64,000 nucleotides of DNA from Sphaerolaimus hirsutus (lineage: Eukaryota; Nematoda; Chromadorea; Monhysterida; Sphaerolaimidae): assembly GCA_964036195.1 (NCBI GenBank), contig OZ038456.1, positions 18,848,001 through 18,912,000 on the forward strand, given 5' to 3'. Below are positions 44,903 through 57,803 of the stretch, in pieces; position 1 is the first letter of the stretch; each line of letters opens with the position of its first letter. The position numbers were made by a program, and so were the translations under genes. A model generated the notes under the pieces. It had not been told where the DNA came from, did not search any database, and saw nothing but the letters and a program-made list of their open reading frames with translations.

Positions 44903-45354
44903 TGCTGCGATTACAGCTCTGGCGTAAAATTGACAGGCGTAAAATTGATTTTTGGGTATAAAATTAATTACAGGTGAATCCATAAAGATATGGCGTTGGA
45001 ATTTCAGCCAAAGAAAGCGCACATGCAGATTTTGCTTGTGTCCAAAGCTCATCAGTTTATTTTAATTGAACTAGAAGTTATGAATTTTGGCGCAATTCTT
45101 TATTATTTTACGCTCTAGTTTTACACGAGTTACAGCGCATAATTGGAAAAATTGTGCTAAAATTCATAACTCCCAGTACGATTAGAATAAACGCATGAGC
45201 TTTGGACACAAGAAACGTCTTCATCTAAGCTTTCTTTGACTGAAATGACAATGTTGTATCTTTATCCATTCATCTGTAATTAATTTTGCGCCCAAAATCA
45301 ATTTTACGCCCGGTCAATTTTATGCCCGAGCTGTAATTGCAGCATTAGTGAACG
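44903..45354. mobile_element. Foldback TGCTGCAATTACAGCTC, TSD TTA (452 bp)
   Basis: TGCTGCGATTACAGCTC is mirrored by GAGCTGTAATTGCAGCA. TTA lies at 44,900-44,902 and 45,355-45,357. The arms carry GCGTAAAATTGA and its complement. The inner terminal bases ATTACAGCTC are shared with the AGCCGGAATTACAGC elements near 60 kb, so these are related families. Confidence 0.85.
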
Positions 45355-45739
45355 GATTAGTGAACAGTCAAATGTTGAAAACTTGCATTCGGTAAAAAAG
45401 TTGGCACGAGATCAGGGACAGAAATCGTTCGAGCCAAAACTAAAACTGAATGGAAAAATACAAGATTCTGTTTGTTTTAGTGGCCCGCCGCTCATTGTGA
45501 GGGGAAAGAACCATTTTCATGAAAAAGCCTCTGGCTGGCGTATTTCTGTGTGTACAGTGTATCTATTATGCATGCACGTATTTACATAGTACATAATACA
45601 TACATACATATTGTATTACATTGATTAACTCCTCTTGAATAATACCCACTTGTATACCCCCCCAGTCGGCAGTTTGCAAAGATTAATGCCACATATTAGC
45701 TGGAACCTGGATGAATCCCACTGTGCGAACAATAAATAT

Positions 45740-46156
45740 TACCGTATTACTTCGAATTATCTCCCCTTGAATTAACCCTCCCCCCTCTTGAATGTACCCC
45801 CCCCAAATGGGCTAAAGAAATAATAGCCCCCTCGCAATACTCCCCCTGCGGAATGATGTATTTACATCATGTATGCAATGTATTTACATGATGTATTTAT
45901 TACTGCTATTTTGCATTGCAGCTACACAGACTAGTTTGTGTAGCTATCTACGTTTTTATGTCCAAATATATCCTGTTTGGACACATTTATTACCTGTTTT
46001 GGGTACGCAAATGCCTACTTTTGACTACGATCCTTGCGCAAATTTCTGATGAAATAATAAACCCCCTCTGGAATAACCCCCCACTCCAATGAACCCCCCT
46101 GAAATCTTGCTGGCGAAATAATAAACCCCCATGGGGGTATTTCGAGGTAATACGGT
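45740..46156. repeat. Foldback with ACCGTATT ends (417 bp)
   Basis: TACCGTATTACTTCGAATTA is mirrored by TTTCGAGGTAATACGGT. Paired arms extend through C/G-rich blocks. Confidence 0.78.
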
Positions 46157-46777
46157 TTCTATTTATTTTACTCAGCCCAGTTTGAATTATTGGATGCATA
46201 TTCCGAGCGGTGTAGGCATTTTTTAAGAACTTGAAATACACAGTGTGTGGTAGAACCCAATGAAGAAAGTGTGCCCAAGCCAACCACCCAGGGGACTTAT
46301 TTGAATGTGATACGGTATGTAATGGATGTGTAGCTTAGCAAAGGAGGTTTGCCCTGGCTAAGGCAATTTGATATGGAAAATGTTTAACTGTCTTGAATTT
46401 TTGCATGCAGAAAATGATTGAATGAATTGGTTTATGACGCTATTTATCTTAGTCAATGTATCATATTCAAATGCTCACATGCCCACTTTTCATGTTTACG
46501 TATATTTCTAACATTAATATTGGCATGCTATGTATATTTTGCTAAATCACGTAGTGATAAAACTGCGACTTTTTCAACGCGTTTTTAACTCATTTCCTGT
46601 ACAGGCAATTACCTGTTGACAAACTTTCAATGCCAAGCTAAAACTAATAAATATAACCATGAAGCAGGGTGCTGTATACATTCATTACACGTGAAAATTG
46701 AGAAAGGAATTACTTCAATTACGAAAGCATTTACTTCAACACAAAAATTCCTAATTAACTCAGTTATCACACAAACA

Positions 46778-46976
46778 CCAGGTGCCAATCCAAGAGCCTG
46801 AAAAACGCCCTGTAAAATGTCAAATGGCATGCAAAGTGTCAAAAGTCATGTAAAATACCATGGAAAATGGCAAATGTATGTTTGTTATATTACAGGGCAT
46901 TTTACATGATTTTTCACACTTTGCATAACATTTGATAATTAACATGGCATTTTACAGGGCCTGGGATTGGCCCCAG
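46778..46976. mobile_element. CTGGTGCC foldback (199 bp)
   Basis: CCAGGTGCCAATCCAAGAGC is mirrored by GGGCCTGGGATTGGCCCCAG. The arms are GTCAAATGGCATGC and TGTAAAATACC words. The preceding 600 bases hold no gene that I can see. Confidence 0.75.
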
Positions 46977-47305
46977 TAATCACATGGAAAGACAAAAGGG
47001 CATTTAATAAAGCCAAAGGAATAATTAAAATATTTTACCTACTGATTAATTTTTAGCAGTGGATGGCTGTAGAGAAAAAATGTACAAACAAATTTTACTG
47101 CGCGAATTATTAACAATATGGATAATTTTCAATTGGTTTCTGCAGGGTGCGTTTTTTAGAATTTTACATTGGTTGGAACTTTAAATTGGAGTTCATCATT
47201 CTCACACACAAAAAAAGAAGCTGGCATTAACAATGCAAGAACACATTTGAAAAATATTTACAGATATTAAATCGTGAAAGATTTAATATCACATAGCATC
47301 AACTT

Positions 47306-47363
47306 AAAAAGCGCCATGGCGCTTGGCGCCATTTTTCTGTTGCGGCGCTTTTTACACCACTAA
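47306..47363. repeat. Short GGCGCC-theme remnant
   Basis: AAAAAGCGCCATGGCGCTTG is followed by GGCGCTTTTTACACCACTA. Its size is close to the 48-bp element at 28,684. Confidence 0.6.
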
Positions 47364-47499
47364 TTTTAACGTAACATTCTCTTTCACACCTGACGACTAT
47401 TTACTATTGCAACTATTTTTTCAACCTTTGAACACATGATGAACATCCTTGAAACCACATTCTCATGGCAAATTAAACTGACCTATGCTCAGCCATCTG

Positions 47500-48200
47500 A
47501 GGTCAGTCTCGCAAGTTGACAAGTACTTTACTCTTGACTCTTTACTTTACTCTTGACTTTGCTCTTAACTTGACTTGACTTGACTCTTAACTTTTCCACT
47601 TGCGGAATCAGCACCAGGGGGCAGTCCCAATGTGTCTGTCATGCATGTTGAACACACAAACACAAACATGGATACACAAAGATAATATTTGGTTACACAA
47701 ACACAAAATTTGGATACAGAAATATAATATTTGGATACAAAAACATTAGGAACATTATGGATTAGGATACACAGTCATAAGATTTGGATACACATTTGCT
47801 GCTGGTTCAGCAAGTCAAAAGCAAAGTAAAGAGGAAATTGAATTATATATTAAATGGGACAAATTAGCTGGTAGGTAACTATTTTCAAATAAAAAAATTG
47901 GTGAAACGATGGAAGAACGGCAGCTCCAACAGCAACTTAACGATAAATATAATAATGCTCTTCTAGTCTTCTATTAGAATAAATATGGTGCCAATCCCAG
48001 ACCCTGTAAAGTGTAAAGTAAAGTGTCAAATGTCATGTAAAATGTCATGAAAATTGTCAATTGTCATGACAAATGTAAAGTAAATAAAGTGTCAATTGTC
48101 ATGCAAAGTTCAGTAATAAAATCTTTTTTATATTGATTAACATTTTACATGGCATTTGACACTTTACTTTACACTTTACAGGATCTGGGACTTGACCATG
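47500..48200. repeat. CTGGTGCC-type foldbacks and GGATACA repeats
   Basis: GTCTCGCAAGTTGACAAGTA to CCACTTGCGGAATCAGCACC (47,505-47,615) is one foldback. Direct repeats of the type TTTGGATACANAAACATAA lie at 47,660-47,800. A second foldback, TGGTGCCAATCCCAGACCCT to GATCTGGGACTTGACCA, spans 47,996-48,200, ending about 40 bases before the Quiver-like exon. Confidence 0.65.
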
Positions 48201-48240
48201 GTATTGAAACTGAAAACAGCCCCCCCCCCATAAAACGCAG

Positions 48241-49867
48241 GCTGCATGTCCATCGGCTGTTTCGTGTGCACGTCATACAACGCGTCAGATCCAAATTGCG
48301 ATGACGAGTTTGAAACGATTTTTGTCAAAGATGGCACTAGCGAGTCTGGTGACAATCTAGGCCATGTCAAGTATTATGTCAACCCTTGCTGGGGGTACAG
48401 GAAAGATAGAACTGGCTTTTTCCCCGCTGATCACTGCATCAAAATCAAGGGACAGAGGTGTTAGTGGGGTTTTTGGGGTGTTTTGGTGTTTTAATGCAAA
48501 GTGCACAATCGATCAGTAAAAATCAGTGTTGCGAGAATGTATTTGAGGGGTCTATTTCTGACTGTCTATCTCTCTAATTTTGGTTGTCTTCAAAAATTCA
48601 TTTGGAAACTTTAATGTTGGCCTGAGCAGACAATTTTTAAGTGACAGCCTTCGCTCATTTTTTTTTGAAAAGCTTATGAATTTCACCACATTTTCTATAT
48701 TTACAACCCTCTGGCTGGGATTCCTGTTCCATATCTTGCTGCTAGGGAACATAGCTAATGCCTGGTGCACACTCGTTCCTTCTTCGTATCTAAATTCAAC
48801 AATACTGTTGTGGCGAGGTTTTTTTTCGAGGGGGTGGGGTTTCCTCAGTGAGCTAATATGGGGGAGTTATTCAAAGTGGGAGTTTTTCGAGGGTGGACTT
48901 AATCGAGGTTGTACAGTATTAATAATATCATTTTTCAAAAACAACCAAAACAAACAAAATAACAAAACACTCGCAGATGACGAAGGGAACAATCTCTACA
49001 CAGTGACAATTCGCACATGTTCACTAGACAGCGGTACGTTGACGGCAGACACTGAGATTGTCCGCATGTCACACTGTGGTAACTTCAAGTTAGGCGAACA
49101 CAAGTGAGTTTGTATGCACTTTCATTACTTTAAGTTATAATGTTATGTTATAAGTATTTACTTTCAATAGTAGGTTCCGTCCAGGGTAGGCCATTCTGTT
49201 GTATTTTGGAATATTTTGAGCTATGCAAAAAGTAAATTATATTGCCACAGTCTCTCTGATAAGCGGCCTCAGACACTGGTTGGAAACTTGCCAAAAAAGA
49301 AACAAAAATAGACAGACAAAACGTGGATCGATGCGTGGTGATTTTGGGCATCTGGAAAATCGAGATAGATACAAATGTATTTATTTATTGTTACCTCCTT
49401 CACGGAGACTCCGTGATATAAATATTTATCTGTATACGAATCAAAGTTATCTATAAGATAGCTGCACTAACGCATGCTACAATTTTGAGAATGTAACATT
49501 TTTTTGATGAATCAAGCCACAAGAGGAAAGTTGCATTAAATTCAATGATAATCGAAATTTGAAACGTGATACTGAAAACAACAGTAGTAATATGATCAGC
49601 AAAATATAACAATTTGGCAAGGCCACTTTATTCAGATGGAATACGGTACATTTCACCAAGGTGTGCGGTCTATCATATCGATCATATCGAATTATCTACC
49701 AAAATTCTTGACTTTTCAGGTACTCAGGTTGCGTGCAATCATGCAAAAAGGATGGTTGCAATCACGCACAATGGAATTTTAAACCAGCGTTATCCCTGTA
49801 TAAACTCACATGTATTACAATTTTTTCTATGATTTATTTCCATTTTCGGCATTCGCGTGTTGACTGA
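48241..49867 (+). CDS. Quiver/Sleepless-like Ly6 protein, three exons
   Basis: The exons are 48,241-48,459, 48,977-49,103 and 49,720-49,867, and phases agree (1, then 2). Exon 1 gives CFVCTSYNASDPNCDDEF, the opening signature of the Quiver/Ly6 fold, then NPCWGY and DHCIKIKG. Exon 2 gives YTVTIRTC and SHCGNF. Exon 3 gives GCVQSCKKDGCNHA, the closing CxxDxCN-type motif. A hydrophobic tail follows (LTCITIFSMIYFHF), then a stop. Such proteins are secreted, usually GPI-anchored, and in insects modulate potassium channels and receptors. That role is known for the family only and is not shown here. A signal-peptide exon upstream was not found, so the gene is 5' incomplete. The donor of exon 1 (GTTAGT) was chosen because it alone keeps the frame into exon 2. 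Intron 1 carries remnants of CGAGG-type repeats at 48,820-48,910. Confidence 0.82.
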
Positions 49868-51786
49868 ATTTTTTGCATATTTTTTATTTTTATTTGTAAA
49901 TGCACATTTTATTTAAGATATCATTTATGCCGATGAAAACTTAGGGAAGATCTGTGGCTCATTTTTTATAGGGATAATGAAAACGTGCTCATTTTTCTTA
50001 CTTTTGGCACTGGCATTAAATCAAAAGGGCTTTGATTTGACATTGCGATCACATTTGATTTCAACGTTCTACCTATATTGCTCCAAAAATTTTGATATTG
50101 TTGAAACTCTGACATTGTTGGTGTTAATGATAATTTGGAAACTTATAAATCAGATTTGAACGTATTTGAAGTTTATTTTATTTTGTTTTATTTTTGAGTG
50201 ATTTTCTGAGATTATAATTGAGACATCCAATTCTAAAAGTCGAAAAATCAAAATTTTGAAAATTTCAAGTTAGGCCCAGAAACGTCATCTGGGGTTGCTC
50301 CCGCACATTTTTCATAATTTTCCACAAATTTTTTGACCTCACATGCCTAATGTCAATTTGACATTTTTGAGGAAAAATGTTAAAAATTTGGGCAAGAAAT
50401 CAACAAGTCAACCTAGTTTTGAACTCAAAGTTCACAAGTCCATCCTCCACATCTTGTTGGGGAATAAAGCAAGAAATGTGATAAGTCCGTTATGGACAGC
50501 GATTTCCAAAAGTCGACAAGTCCATAAATTGTCCATGAAGCAGCCTCGGTGTCGTTGGGAAGAAAAATGTTCCCGCAAATGAAGTCGACAAGTCCATTTC
50601 TCTTCCCAACACAGGTTTGGGCTGTTCAAATAGAATTTTATGGAAACCCAATTTTTCACACATATGTTGAGAGCATGGGCTGAAAATTTGACACTTTATT
50701 ATCAACATTTGGAGCTTTACTGTGAGCATGAGCAAGCACTATTGGACACACAGCATCGGCCATGAATTGGAAATGAAACTTAAAATGCGATTTACTCAAA
50801 ATTTTATTTTGTGGACTTGTCAACTTTTAGAATTAGACACCTCAATTTTATTTTCTCAAAATCACCCATTCTTCAAGGCTGATCACAATGCCATGTTGTC
50901 TGACTTGGCTGGCAGCCAAAAGCTGTTGGTTATACAAAGTTTGTCATGTTGTTGTTGGTGCTTTTATCTATACCTAATCACAATTTTTTAAGGGCATAGG
51001 GTGTTAATACATTCAGATTTCAACACACTGGACTGGCGCACAATAAATACTTACATTCAAAGAGTTTGTGTCCTACTTAATTCATTTAGTGGTATATTAA
51101 TTTGGGTAACATGGGTTTACAGTCTACATTGTAAATATGTTCATTAAGCTGTCTAGGTAAATTAATTTTCAACCTGTGAATGTGCTGTGGTGATTTTGCC
51201 AAATTGCGGGTGTCCTTTTGGGTTAGCTTTTTTGCATCTATTTTAATGTAATGTGTGGTAATCTTTATAATGGTGTGCATACTTTTTTGCATTATTATTT
51301 CTTCATTTTACTGACAATACATTGTTTTATTTTTTAATTTATAGTTCTGATGGAGACATTGTTGTTTATGATGTCAATAATAATGCTGTGTCTGTGATCT
51401 TAAACATGCCACTCTTCATATCTATTACATATCTATTCTATTTACCTACATTGGGAGACTGTTTCTTTATTTATTTTATGGGATATCAAATACTCACATT
51501 ATATTGATGTATTTGCATCATAGAGATTTTTTGGCCACTAGGTATATTTTTACATGGTATCTTTCTATTTTTTGCTTGAAATCAGAAAATACGCAAAAGA
51601 TATTGTATTGAATTTGAATTAAAAAGGATTTTAAGTAATGAATTAGTTTTTGAAATACTCCTATTGATGTATCTGTCAAATATTGAAACATCCAATAAAT
51701 TTTACTTACACACTTTGGGATGCACATTGCACAGCTAATCTGTCTGCAAACACTACTTTTCTGCCAACATAAAATAATCTAGAAGC
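49868..51786. other. No gene identified
   Basis: This is AT-rich. A small direct repeat, GTCGACAAGTCCAT, occurs at 50,512 and 50,583, with further CAAGTCCAT copies nearby. No domain-bearing frame or transposon end was recognised. Confidence 0.5.
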
Positions 51787-52395
51787 CAGAGTTGTTAAAA
51801 GGTACGTACGTTTACTCGAAAAATATGCGTACACGAGTACGCGGTAAATACATTTACATATACTTTTCAAAAAAATACCGTACGCACTTGTACGCGTACA
51901 CTTTCAAAGCGTACGCGTACGGAAAATGTATTTATGAAAATTCAATGTGGGACACATTTATTAAGTAACTACACTGCTATGTATTTACAGAAGTGGTTCC
52001 ATTGAATATTTTCGATATGCGGGGGTAGTGCCTTTAAAAATTTCAAAATTCGCAACCAAATCGAAATGGTTGCGGAGACAATGGATGTGGTAAATGAGAC
52101 GGGAGAACAATGATTTTTATCTCCTAGAAAAAAAGAGACCTGGAAAACTATATAATCTGTCATTTGCTTTTAGAAAAACATATGTTGTGCTGTACACGTA
52201 TGAAAAAGTGCCCACTTTTACACATTCTATGAAGAAAAGTAGTCGTTTCTACACTCACAAAAATGTACCCACATTTACGCGTACGTACGAGAAAAAAAAA
52301 GTATTTTACGTTTTCTATACTTTGTGGTGAGTAAACAAAAAATACTTTACGTTTACATATACTTTTAAAAAAGTTCAGTAATTCTAACAACTCTG
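51787..52395. mobile_element. TTTACTCG-theme hAT-like element, TSD CTAGAAGC
   Basis: The ends are CAGAGTTGTTAAAA and TTCTAACAACTCTG. CTAGAAGC is repeated exactly at 51,779-51,786 and 52,396-52,403. The arms are ACGTACGTTTACTCG and CGTACGCGTAC words. Confidence 0.92.
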
Positions 52396-52859
52396 CTAGA
52401 AGCATCAGAAACTAGTAAGTTTTGTGTAGTGCCAGCCGGCCAGAATGTACTTAATTAACTTATATTTTATTCCGACAACTACAGACTGCAGAACACAATT
52501 ATCATAAAGAAAGGTCACATTTCAAGGGTATTGGCGAGAATAAAACATTTAGATAAATTATGGCTAAAAATGAATAAATTAAGACAAAACACGGTCGGTT
52601 TGATACCATTATTTCCAGTTCAAATTTATTTGAAGGTTTTCTCAAAGTCAACTTTTCTGCTTCAGTTTACACCAAAAATATTGCAATAAAAATTGCATAA
52701 TTGAATGTATGTATGCTACGGATGTCCAATCTTAATGCAGATTTTACACAAATAAAATAAATAAAAACCATTGACGATCATTCATGTGATTTTATCTGGT
52801 CATAATTTTTTATTCATTTATGCAAATAACTTTTTTGTGACTGAACTCTGAACAGGAGA

Positions 52860-53900
52860 CAATGTACCGTATTTCCTAGAAATAGCCCCAGGGTGTTTTT
52901 TGTTTCACCGGTACACTTAGAGGGGGTACCCTTCAGAATTTTACATACCCAAAACTGGTCAAAAGTGTGCAACATATTTATATTTTTGGACATACTGTAT
53001 TATCTCGAATAAACTCCCCTTGAAACCCCCCCCCCCCCTTAAATTTTGCTGAGGAAATAATGACCGCCCCCACCACGAAATATCCTCACCCAAATTGAGT
53101 GTAACGAGAATGTACACGACAAATATCGCAGTTTGTGGTTTGTATGATGCAGAACAGACGTTGAAACCAATCACTGAGTGACGTAAGGGCAGGGTTTATG
53201 CATAGGTATATACAGTTATATAAACGTCTATAAACAGATATTTACGTCTATGTAATTGTTTGATTTTTCTACGTTTCAGTACGTGGAATTTCACAAAATT
53301 TCTGACGAAATAATAGACCCCCTCGAATAAGCACACCTCGAATTACCCCCCTTCTGAAAATTTGCTGGCGAAATGAAAAAAACCTGGTCAGTGATGAAAA
53401 AGCGCCATGGCGCTGGCGCCTGGCGCTAGCGCCAAAGCAAAAAGCGCCATGGCGCTTTTAGCGCTTGGCGCTATTATGCTGTGGAACCATCAGCGCTTGG
53501 CGCCACGCCCGTGAAAAGCGCCATGGCGCTATTTTTCGGTGGCGCCAGGAACAAAACGCCTGGCGCTGGCGCTTGGCGCTAGCGCCAAAGCAAAAAACGC
53601 CATGGCGCTTTTGGCGCTTGGTGCCAAAGTTCTTGCGCTTTTAGCATCACTACCCCTGGTGGTATCTCGAGGTAATACAGTAGAAAGGTATAGGTATATC
53701 TACACAAACTAGTCTACACAAAATATATCTACTGTATGTGTAGCTGCAGTGCAAATTGACAGCAATCAACACATCATGTAAATTGCATAGGAACATGGTG
53801 TACATTATTCCAGGTGGGGGGTATTTTTTCTACAATTCGCTCAGATCTGCGGTATTTCAAGGGGGTCAATTACAGGGGGGATAATTCGAGGAAATACGGT
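52860..53900. repeat. Cluster of ACCGTATT-family remnants
   Basis: ACCGTATTTCCTAGAAATAG at 52,866, CTGTATTATCTCGAATAAAC at 52,987, GGTATCTCGAGGTAATACAG near 53,660 and GATAATTCGAGGAAATACGG near 53,880 are ends of overlapping foldbacks. One is split by the element 53,389-53,652. Confidence 0.6.
53389..53652. mobile_element. GGCGCC-theme hAT-like element (264 bp)
   Basis: CAGTGATGAAAAAGCGCC and GCGCTTTTAGCATCACTA are inverted ends. The flanks AACCTGGT and CCCCTGGT match at 6 of 8. The interior is fields of GGCGCTAGCGCC and GCGCCATGGCGC. The host is an ACCGTATT-family foldback. Confidence 0.82.
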
Positions 53901-54540
53901 AGTAAAAAGACAATTTCTACGCATCCGGGCTGGCGCCAATGATTTTGTCTTCTGTCTGATTATAAAGAGATGTCACATCAACTATTTATTTTGATGAATA
54001 GTGTGACATCGTCAAAAGTTTATTTAATTAAATACATGCGGTGTAGTGTGATTTTATATAAATAGATCCATAGAGTAAGTTCAAATTTTGAAAGCTCATT
54101 TTTCGTTTCATATGAAGCAGAGACTCTTCCTGAAGGAACATTCAATTTTTTTTTTTTTTGGGGGGGGTAAAATAATTTTTTTTCACATCTGAAGAGGTAG
54201 TTAAAATAATGTAAAAATTCGAACGTTTTTCCCCTTGAAGGAAATCAATTCCAAACTTCCAGACAGATCATTCACTCTTTAAACGTTTAAAGTCATATGT
54301 TTTATGCATCCACATTTTGATCATTATTTTAAATAGTTAATAGGTTGGGTTTGGAACATTGGTGGAAAACCTGCAAAACGCTGCAATACCATGTGATGTA
54401 ATTATTAGATATATATATATATTTTTAAATATCAGAAAATGTAGGTAAATGTATTGTATTTATTAATACTTTTTCCAGAGTGATGATATTTATTTTTTGA
54501 GAAGAAAATAGAATCAAATCTCTCATTTATATTTTTACAT
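53901..54540. other. No gene identified
   Basis: AT-rich sequence with a T-run and G-run at 54,147-54,168. I recognise nothing coding. Confidence 0.4.
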
Positions 54541-54667
54541 TAATTTACAATATTTCCTCACATTATCCCCCCCCGTGAATTGAACCCCCTCGAAACACCC
54601 CCTGGTCTGAGTGAGCTGAGAAAAAAATACCCCCCCCCCCTAGAAATACATCCCGTCTGGAATAATG

Positions 54668-54968
54668 CATAGTTGTTAAAACGTATTTACGTTTACTCGA
54701 CTTTTACGTATACTCGAGTACGTACGTACGAGTACTTCCACGTTTGCTCTACTCACCTTTATGTTTTTCTGAGTACAAAATTGAAAAAAATACCAGATTT
54801 TACGTTTTCCCTGAGTAAAAATACTGGTATTTACGTTTACTCACGTTTTACGCAGCGTAAAAGTATTTTAAAAATACTTTACGTTTTCTGTACTCAGAGT
54901 TGAGTAAAAAATAAATACTTTACGTTTACGTTTACTTTGAAAAAAGTTCAGTATTTTAAACAACTCTG
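54668..54968. mobile_element. TTTACTCG-theme hAT-like element, TSD GAATAATG (301 bp)
   Basis: The ends are CATAGTTGTTAAAACG and TTAAACAACTCTG. GAATAATG is repeated exactly at 54,660-54,667 and 54,969-54,976. Confidence 0.92.
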
Positions 54969-55462
54969 GAATAATGTACTGCTTGTTCGCATAGTTAAAA
55001 CGTATTTCGAAGAAATACAATATGTAAAAAACAACTTCTCCACCAAAGTGAATGGACCATCGTCGTATTGATGTTCCGCTCATACAGAGTGGCATTACAA
55101 TTACATAGACAAGGTCAAATATAAATACTAGATTTGATTTAGAAGCATGAATACCCAAATGGAAACGGAACTTTTGTCAATCAGTTTTGAATAGATCACG
55201 TGTTAAAAGTCTTGGCACTTTTATATATTTATATCAGTCAAACATTACAATTGTCAACTAAATTACGTATAGGTATCATCAATGTATTTATATTTTAACT
55301 GACGCAGGTTATGCTTGGGCCATTTTCACTGATTTTATTCAAGACTCATGTAGAGTGAGATTGTTGCAAGATAGTAATTATTTTGCATATTTTACTTTTT
55401 ACAACTAATAAGTAAAAAAAGCTAAAGTTAAGACAACTTAACCTTCCTAATAATACTCAAGA

Positions 55463-56046
55463 ATGCTATTAAAAGCTTTGCTTTTCACTGGATTAATCGC
55501 AATTGCTGGAGGATGTAAAATTGGTAAGTTAATTCATATTTCACACAACAAATTTTTTCAAAGGTGTCAAAATGTGACATTTAAAAAAAGGTGCAAGTAA
55601 AATATCAACAAAAAAAAATTAAAATGGTGAAAAATGTGCAGGACAAATTCTAAATTACAAAATTTTCAACTTTTGGATGACATTTAGAAGTGGACATCAC
55701 TTTTACTATTTTGTGTAAAAAATTACCTACCTACGGTATTTTTGAACATGCACTTAACACCCAGAACTACAGCATGTCAAATTGAAACTCTACTTCTACG
55801 TTTTCTTCACTGAAAATAGAAAAAAATAAAAAAACCCATCTCAAAACCCCCATTCCAGGTGACTGGACAGTGCAATTATGCTGGACTGCATACAACCAGA
55901 ATCTAATCTACAGGGATCTGTATTTACCCGACATCAGGGAGTGCATGAGGGAGTGCTGCAAGGAGGCCTACTACTGCAAGGGCGCTTATTGGCACAGGTT
56001 TGATTGGGTGCCTTTTGAAGGGTGCAATTGTGGGTGGCGATATTGA
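55463..56046 (+). CDS. Small secreted Cys-rich protein, complete two-exon gene
   Basis: Exon 1 (55,463-55,523) encodes a start and signal peptide, MLLKALLFTGLIAIAGG, ending at a GTAAGTT donor in phase 1. Exon 2 (55,859-56,046) follows a CATTCCAG acceptor. It gives the mature part with DIRECMRECCKEAYYC, then GCNCGWRY and a stop. The product is 82 aa with eight Cys (positions 18, 28, 49, 53, 54, 60, 76 and 78). The CxxxCC...C spacing recalls a shortened PAN/WSC-like unit, but no family is certain. It is presumably exported and disulfide-bonded. The related last exons at 57,804 and 59,479 end in a similar GCxxW motif, so this appears to be a small local family. I saw no TATA box. Confidence 0.78.
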
Positions 56047-56216
56047 GTATTTTTGATATCAAGTATTTATGATCATTATAATTTTGTTTGAAAATATAAA
56101 TTTTATTGTAGAGCAATCTCTTTGGTTATACGATACGCCCACACACGCACATTCGATTTTTGTTTTAGGTTAATAACTAAATTTTGTACTTTTTACACAA
56201 AACGACTCTTTTATTA

Positions 56217-56729
56217 AGCGGGAATTAGAGCTCAGCGTCGATTCGACGTGAAATGATGACGTGAAATGACGTCGTGAAATTTATTACACGAGTGTGGATC
56301 ATGCTGAATATATGAATCAATACCTTAATCGTGTCCAATACTGAGTGTAATCAGCCACAACTAGAGCGAATTGAAAAATTCAATTTTTATCATTCCACGT
56401 CATCATCATTTCACGTCACAGTGTCAGGGAACAACTTGACTTTTCACGTCAGACTATTGCAAGCAGCAGTCTGACGTGAAATGTCAAGTTGTTCCCTGAC
56501 ACTGTGACGTGAAATGATGATTACGTGAAATGATAAAAATTGAATTTTTCAATTCGCTCTAGTTGTGGCTGATAACACTCAGTATTGGACACGATTAAGG
56601 TATTGATTCATATATTATCCTTAGAAAATTGTAGACCCGTAGCATGATCCACACTCGTGTAATTAATTTCACGACGACATTTCACGTCATCATTTCACGT
56701 CGAATCGACGCTGAGCTCTAATTCCCGCT
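56217..56729. mobile_element. Foldback AGC(G/C)GGAATTA element A, TSD TTA (513 bp)
   Basis: AGCGGGAATTAGAGCTCAGC is mirrored by GCTGAGCTCTAATTCCCGCT. TTA lies at 56,214-56,216 and 56,730-56,732. The arms are near-perfect over their length, with ACGTGAAATGATGACG words near the ends. It contains TCAGCCAC at 56,351-56,358, the unoccupied counterpart of a hAT-like target in element C. Confidence 0.92.
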
Positions 56730-57361
56730 TTAGCATTTAAAAGTTTTTCCATGAAATTTTGTATTAAATTGATAAATTGGTGCTCACTAAACAATAGTGA
56801 GGTTCTGAAATTTGACATTTTAGATTTTTCAGCCCTGAACAGATCCAATGCGAAATTAAAGTCATATATCATGTTTTCGCGTCTCACAACCCATTTTCAA
56901 TCAAAAAGTTTAAAAACACATTTTTAAATTTGCTATGCATTTTTCTTGAAAAACAAATTCATTCTAAGTCCTTTTTCATGGTGAAATGATTATTTGAACT
57001 GCAAAAAAATGGCAAATTACCCACTTCTGAAAATTTGCATGAAACATAATAGACCCCCGGGGAGTATTTCGAGGAAATATGGTAAATAAGTTTTCCTTTA
57101 GATGTGCAGCTGATGCATATTGCACATTACAACATAAACTAAATACATGTATTTATCTACAAAAACACTCATACTTTTTTACTGTAATGATTGGACTAGT
57201 CGACATAGGGTCTTCATAAATTTGATGAGCATGTGCCGAACACACATAAAAAAACTCTCCTTGACACTGTTACGTACTTATTCCAATTTTTTTATTCCGA
57301 TTCCAATATTCATCGATTTTTTGCTTTTTTTGCTCTTTTTCTGAAAGCGCCCTTTTGTATT

Positions 57362-57612
57362 TACCGTATTTTTTCGAAATACCCCCAGGGGGTTTATTTT
57401 TTCAGAGTGAGAATTTTGAAAGAAAAACGTGAAAAATGCAACAATTACCACCATTTATAACTTTTTACAGCCTTTTATAAGAATGTAGATGGTATAAACG
57501 ATGTACTAACGTAACACAGTAAGTGTTTTGGACGTCTGTTATGCATTTCCCGGACCACAAATTCATTGTGCCCATTTTGAGGGGGGGGGGGGTATTTCGA
57601 GGAAATACGGTA
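57362..57612. repeat. Foldback with ACCGTATT ends (251 bp)
   Basis: TACCGTATTTTTTCGAAATA is mirrored by TTCGAGGAAATACGGTA. Its interior is the reverse of 38,573-38,830. Confidence 0.8.
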
Positions 57613-57803
57613 GTCTGTTCAAAATCGTCACTTTGATGGACAGATGCACGAAACTTTTGTGTATTTTTGGCAGATTTACCACTGCTAACAAGAACGTACT
57701 CTACTGTTCCTTCTATCCGTTTTGATGACTCATAAAGTTGCAAAGGTAGTTTTTCTCATAGACAAAACACAGCACTTAACACTTTACACTTGACACTTTA
57801 CAG

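Noticed and set aside
56851..57120. Missing exon linking the signal exon at 55,463 to the Cys-rich exon at 57,804
   Set aside because: Acceptor-like TTTTTCAG sites exist, but the frames that follow lack Cys and do not give the required phase.
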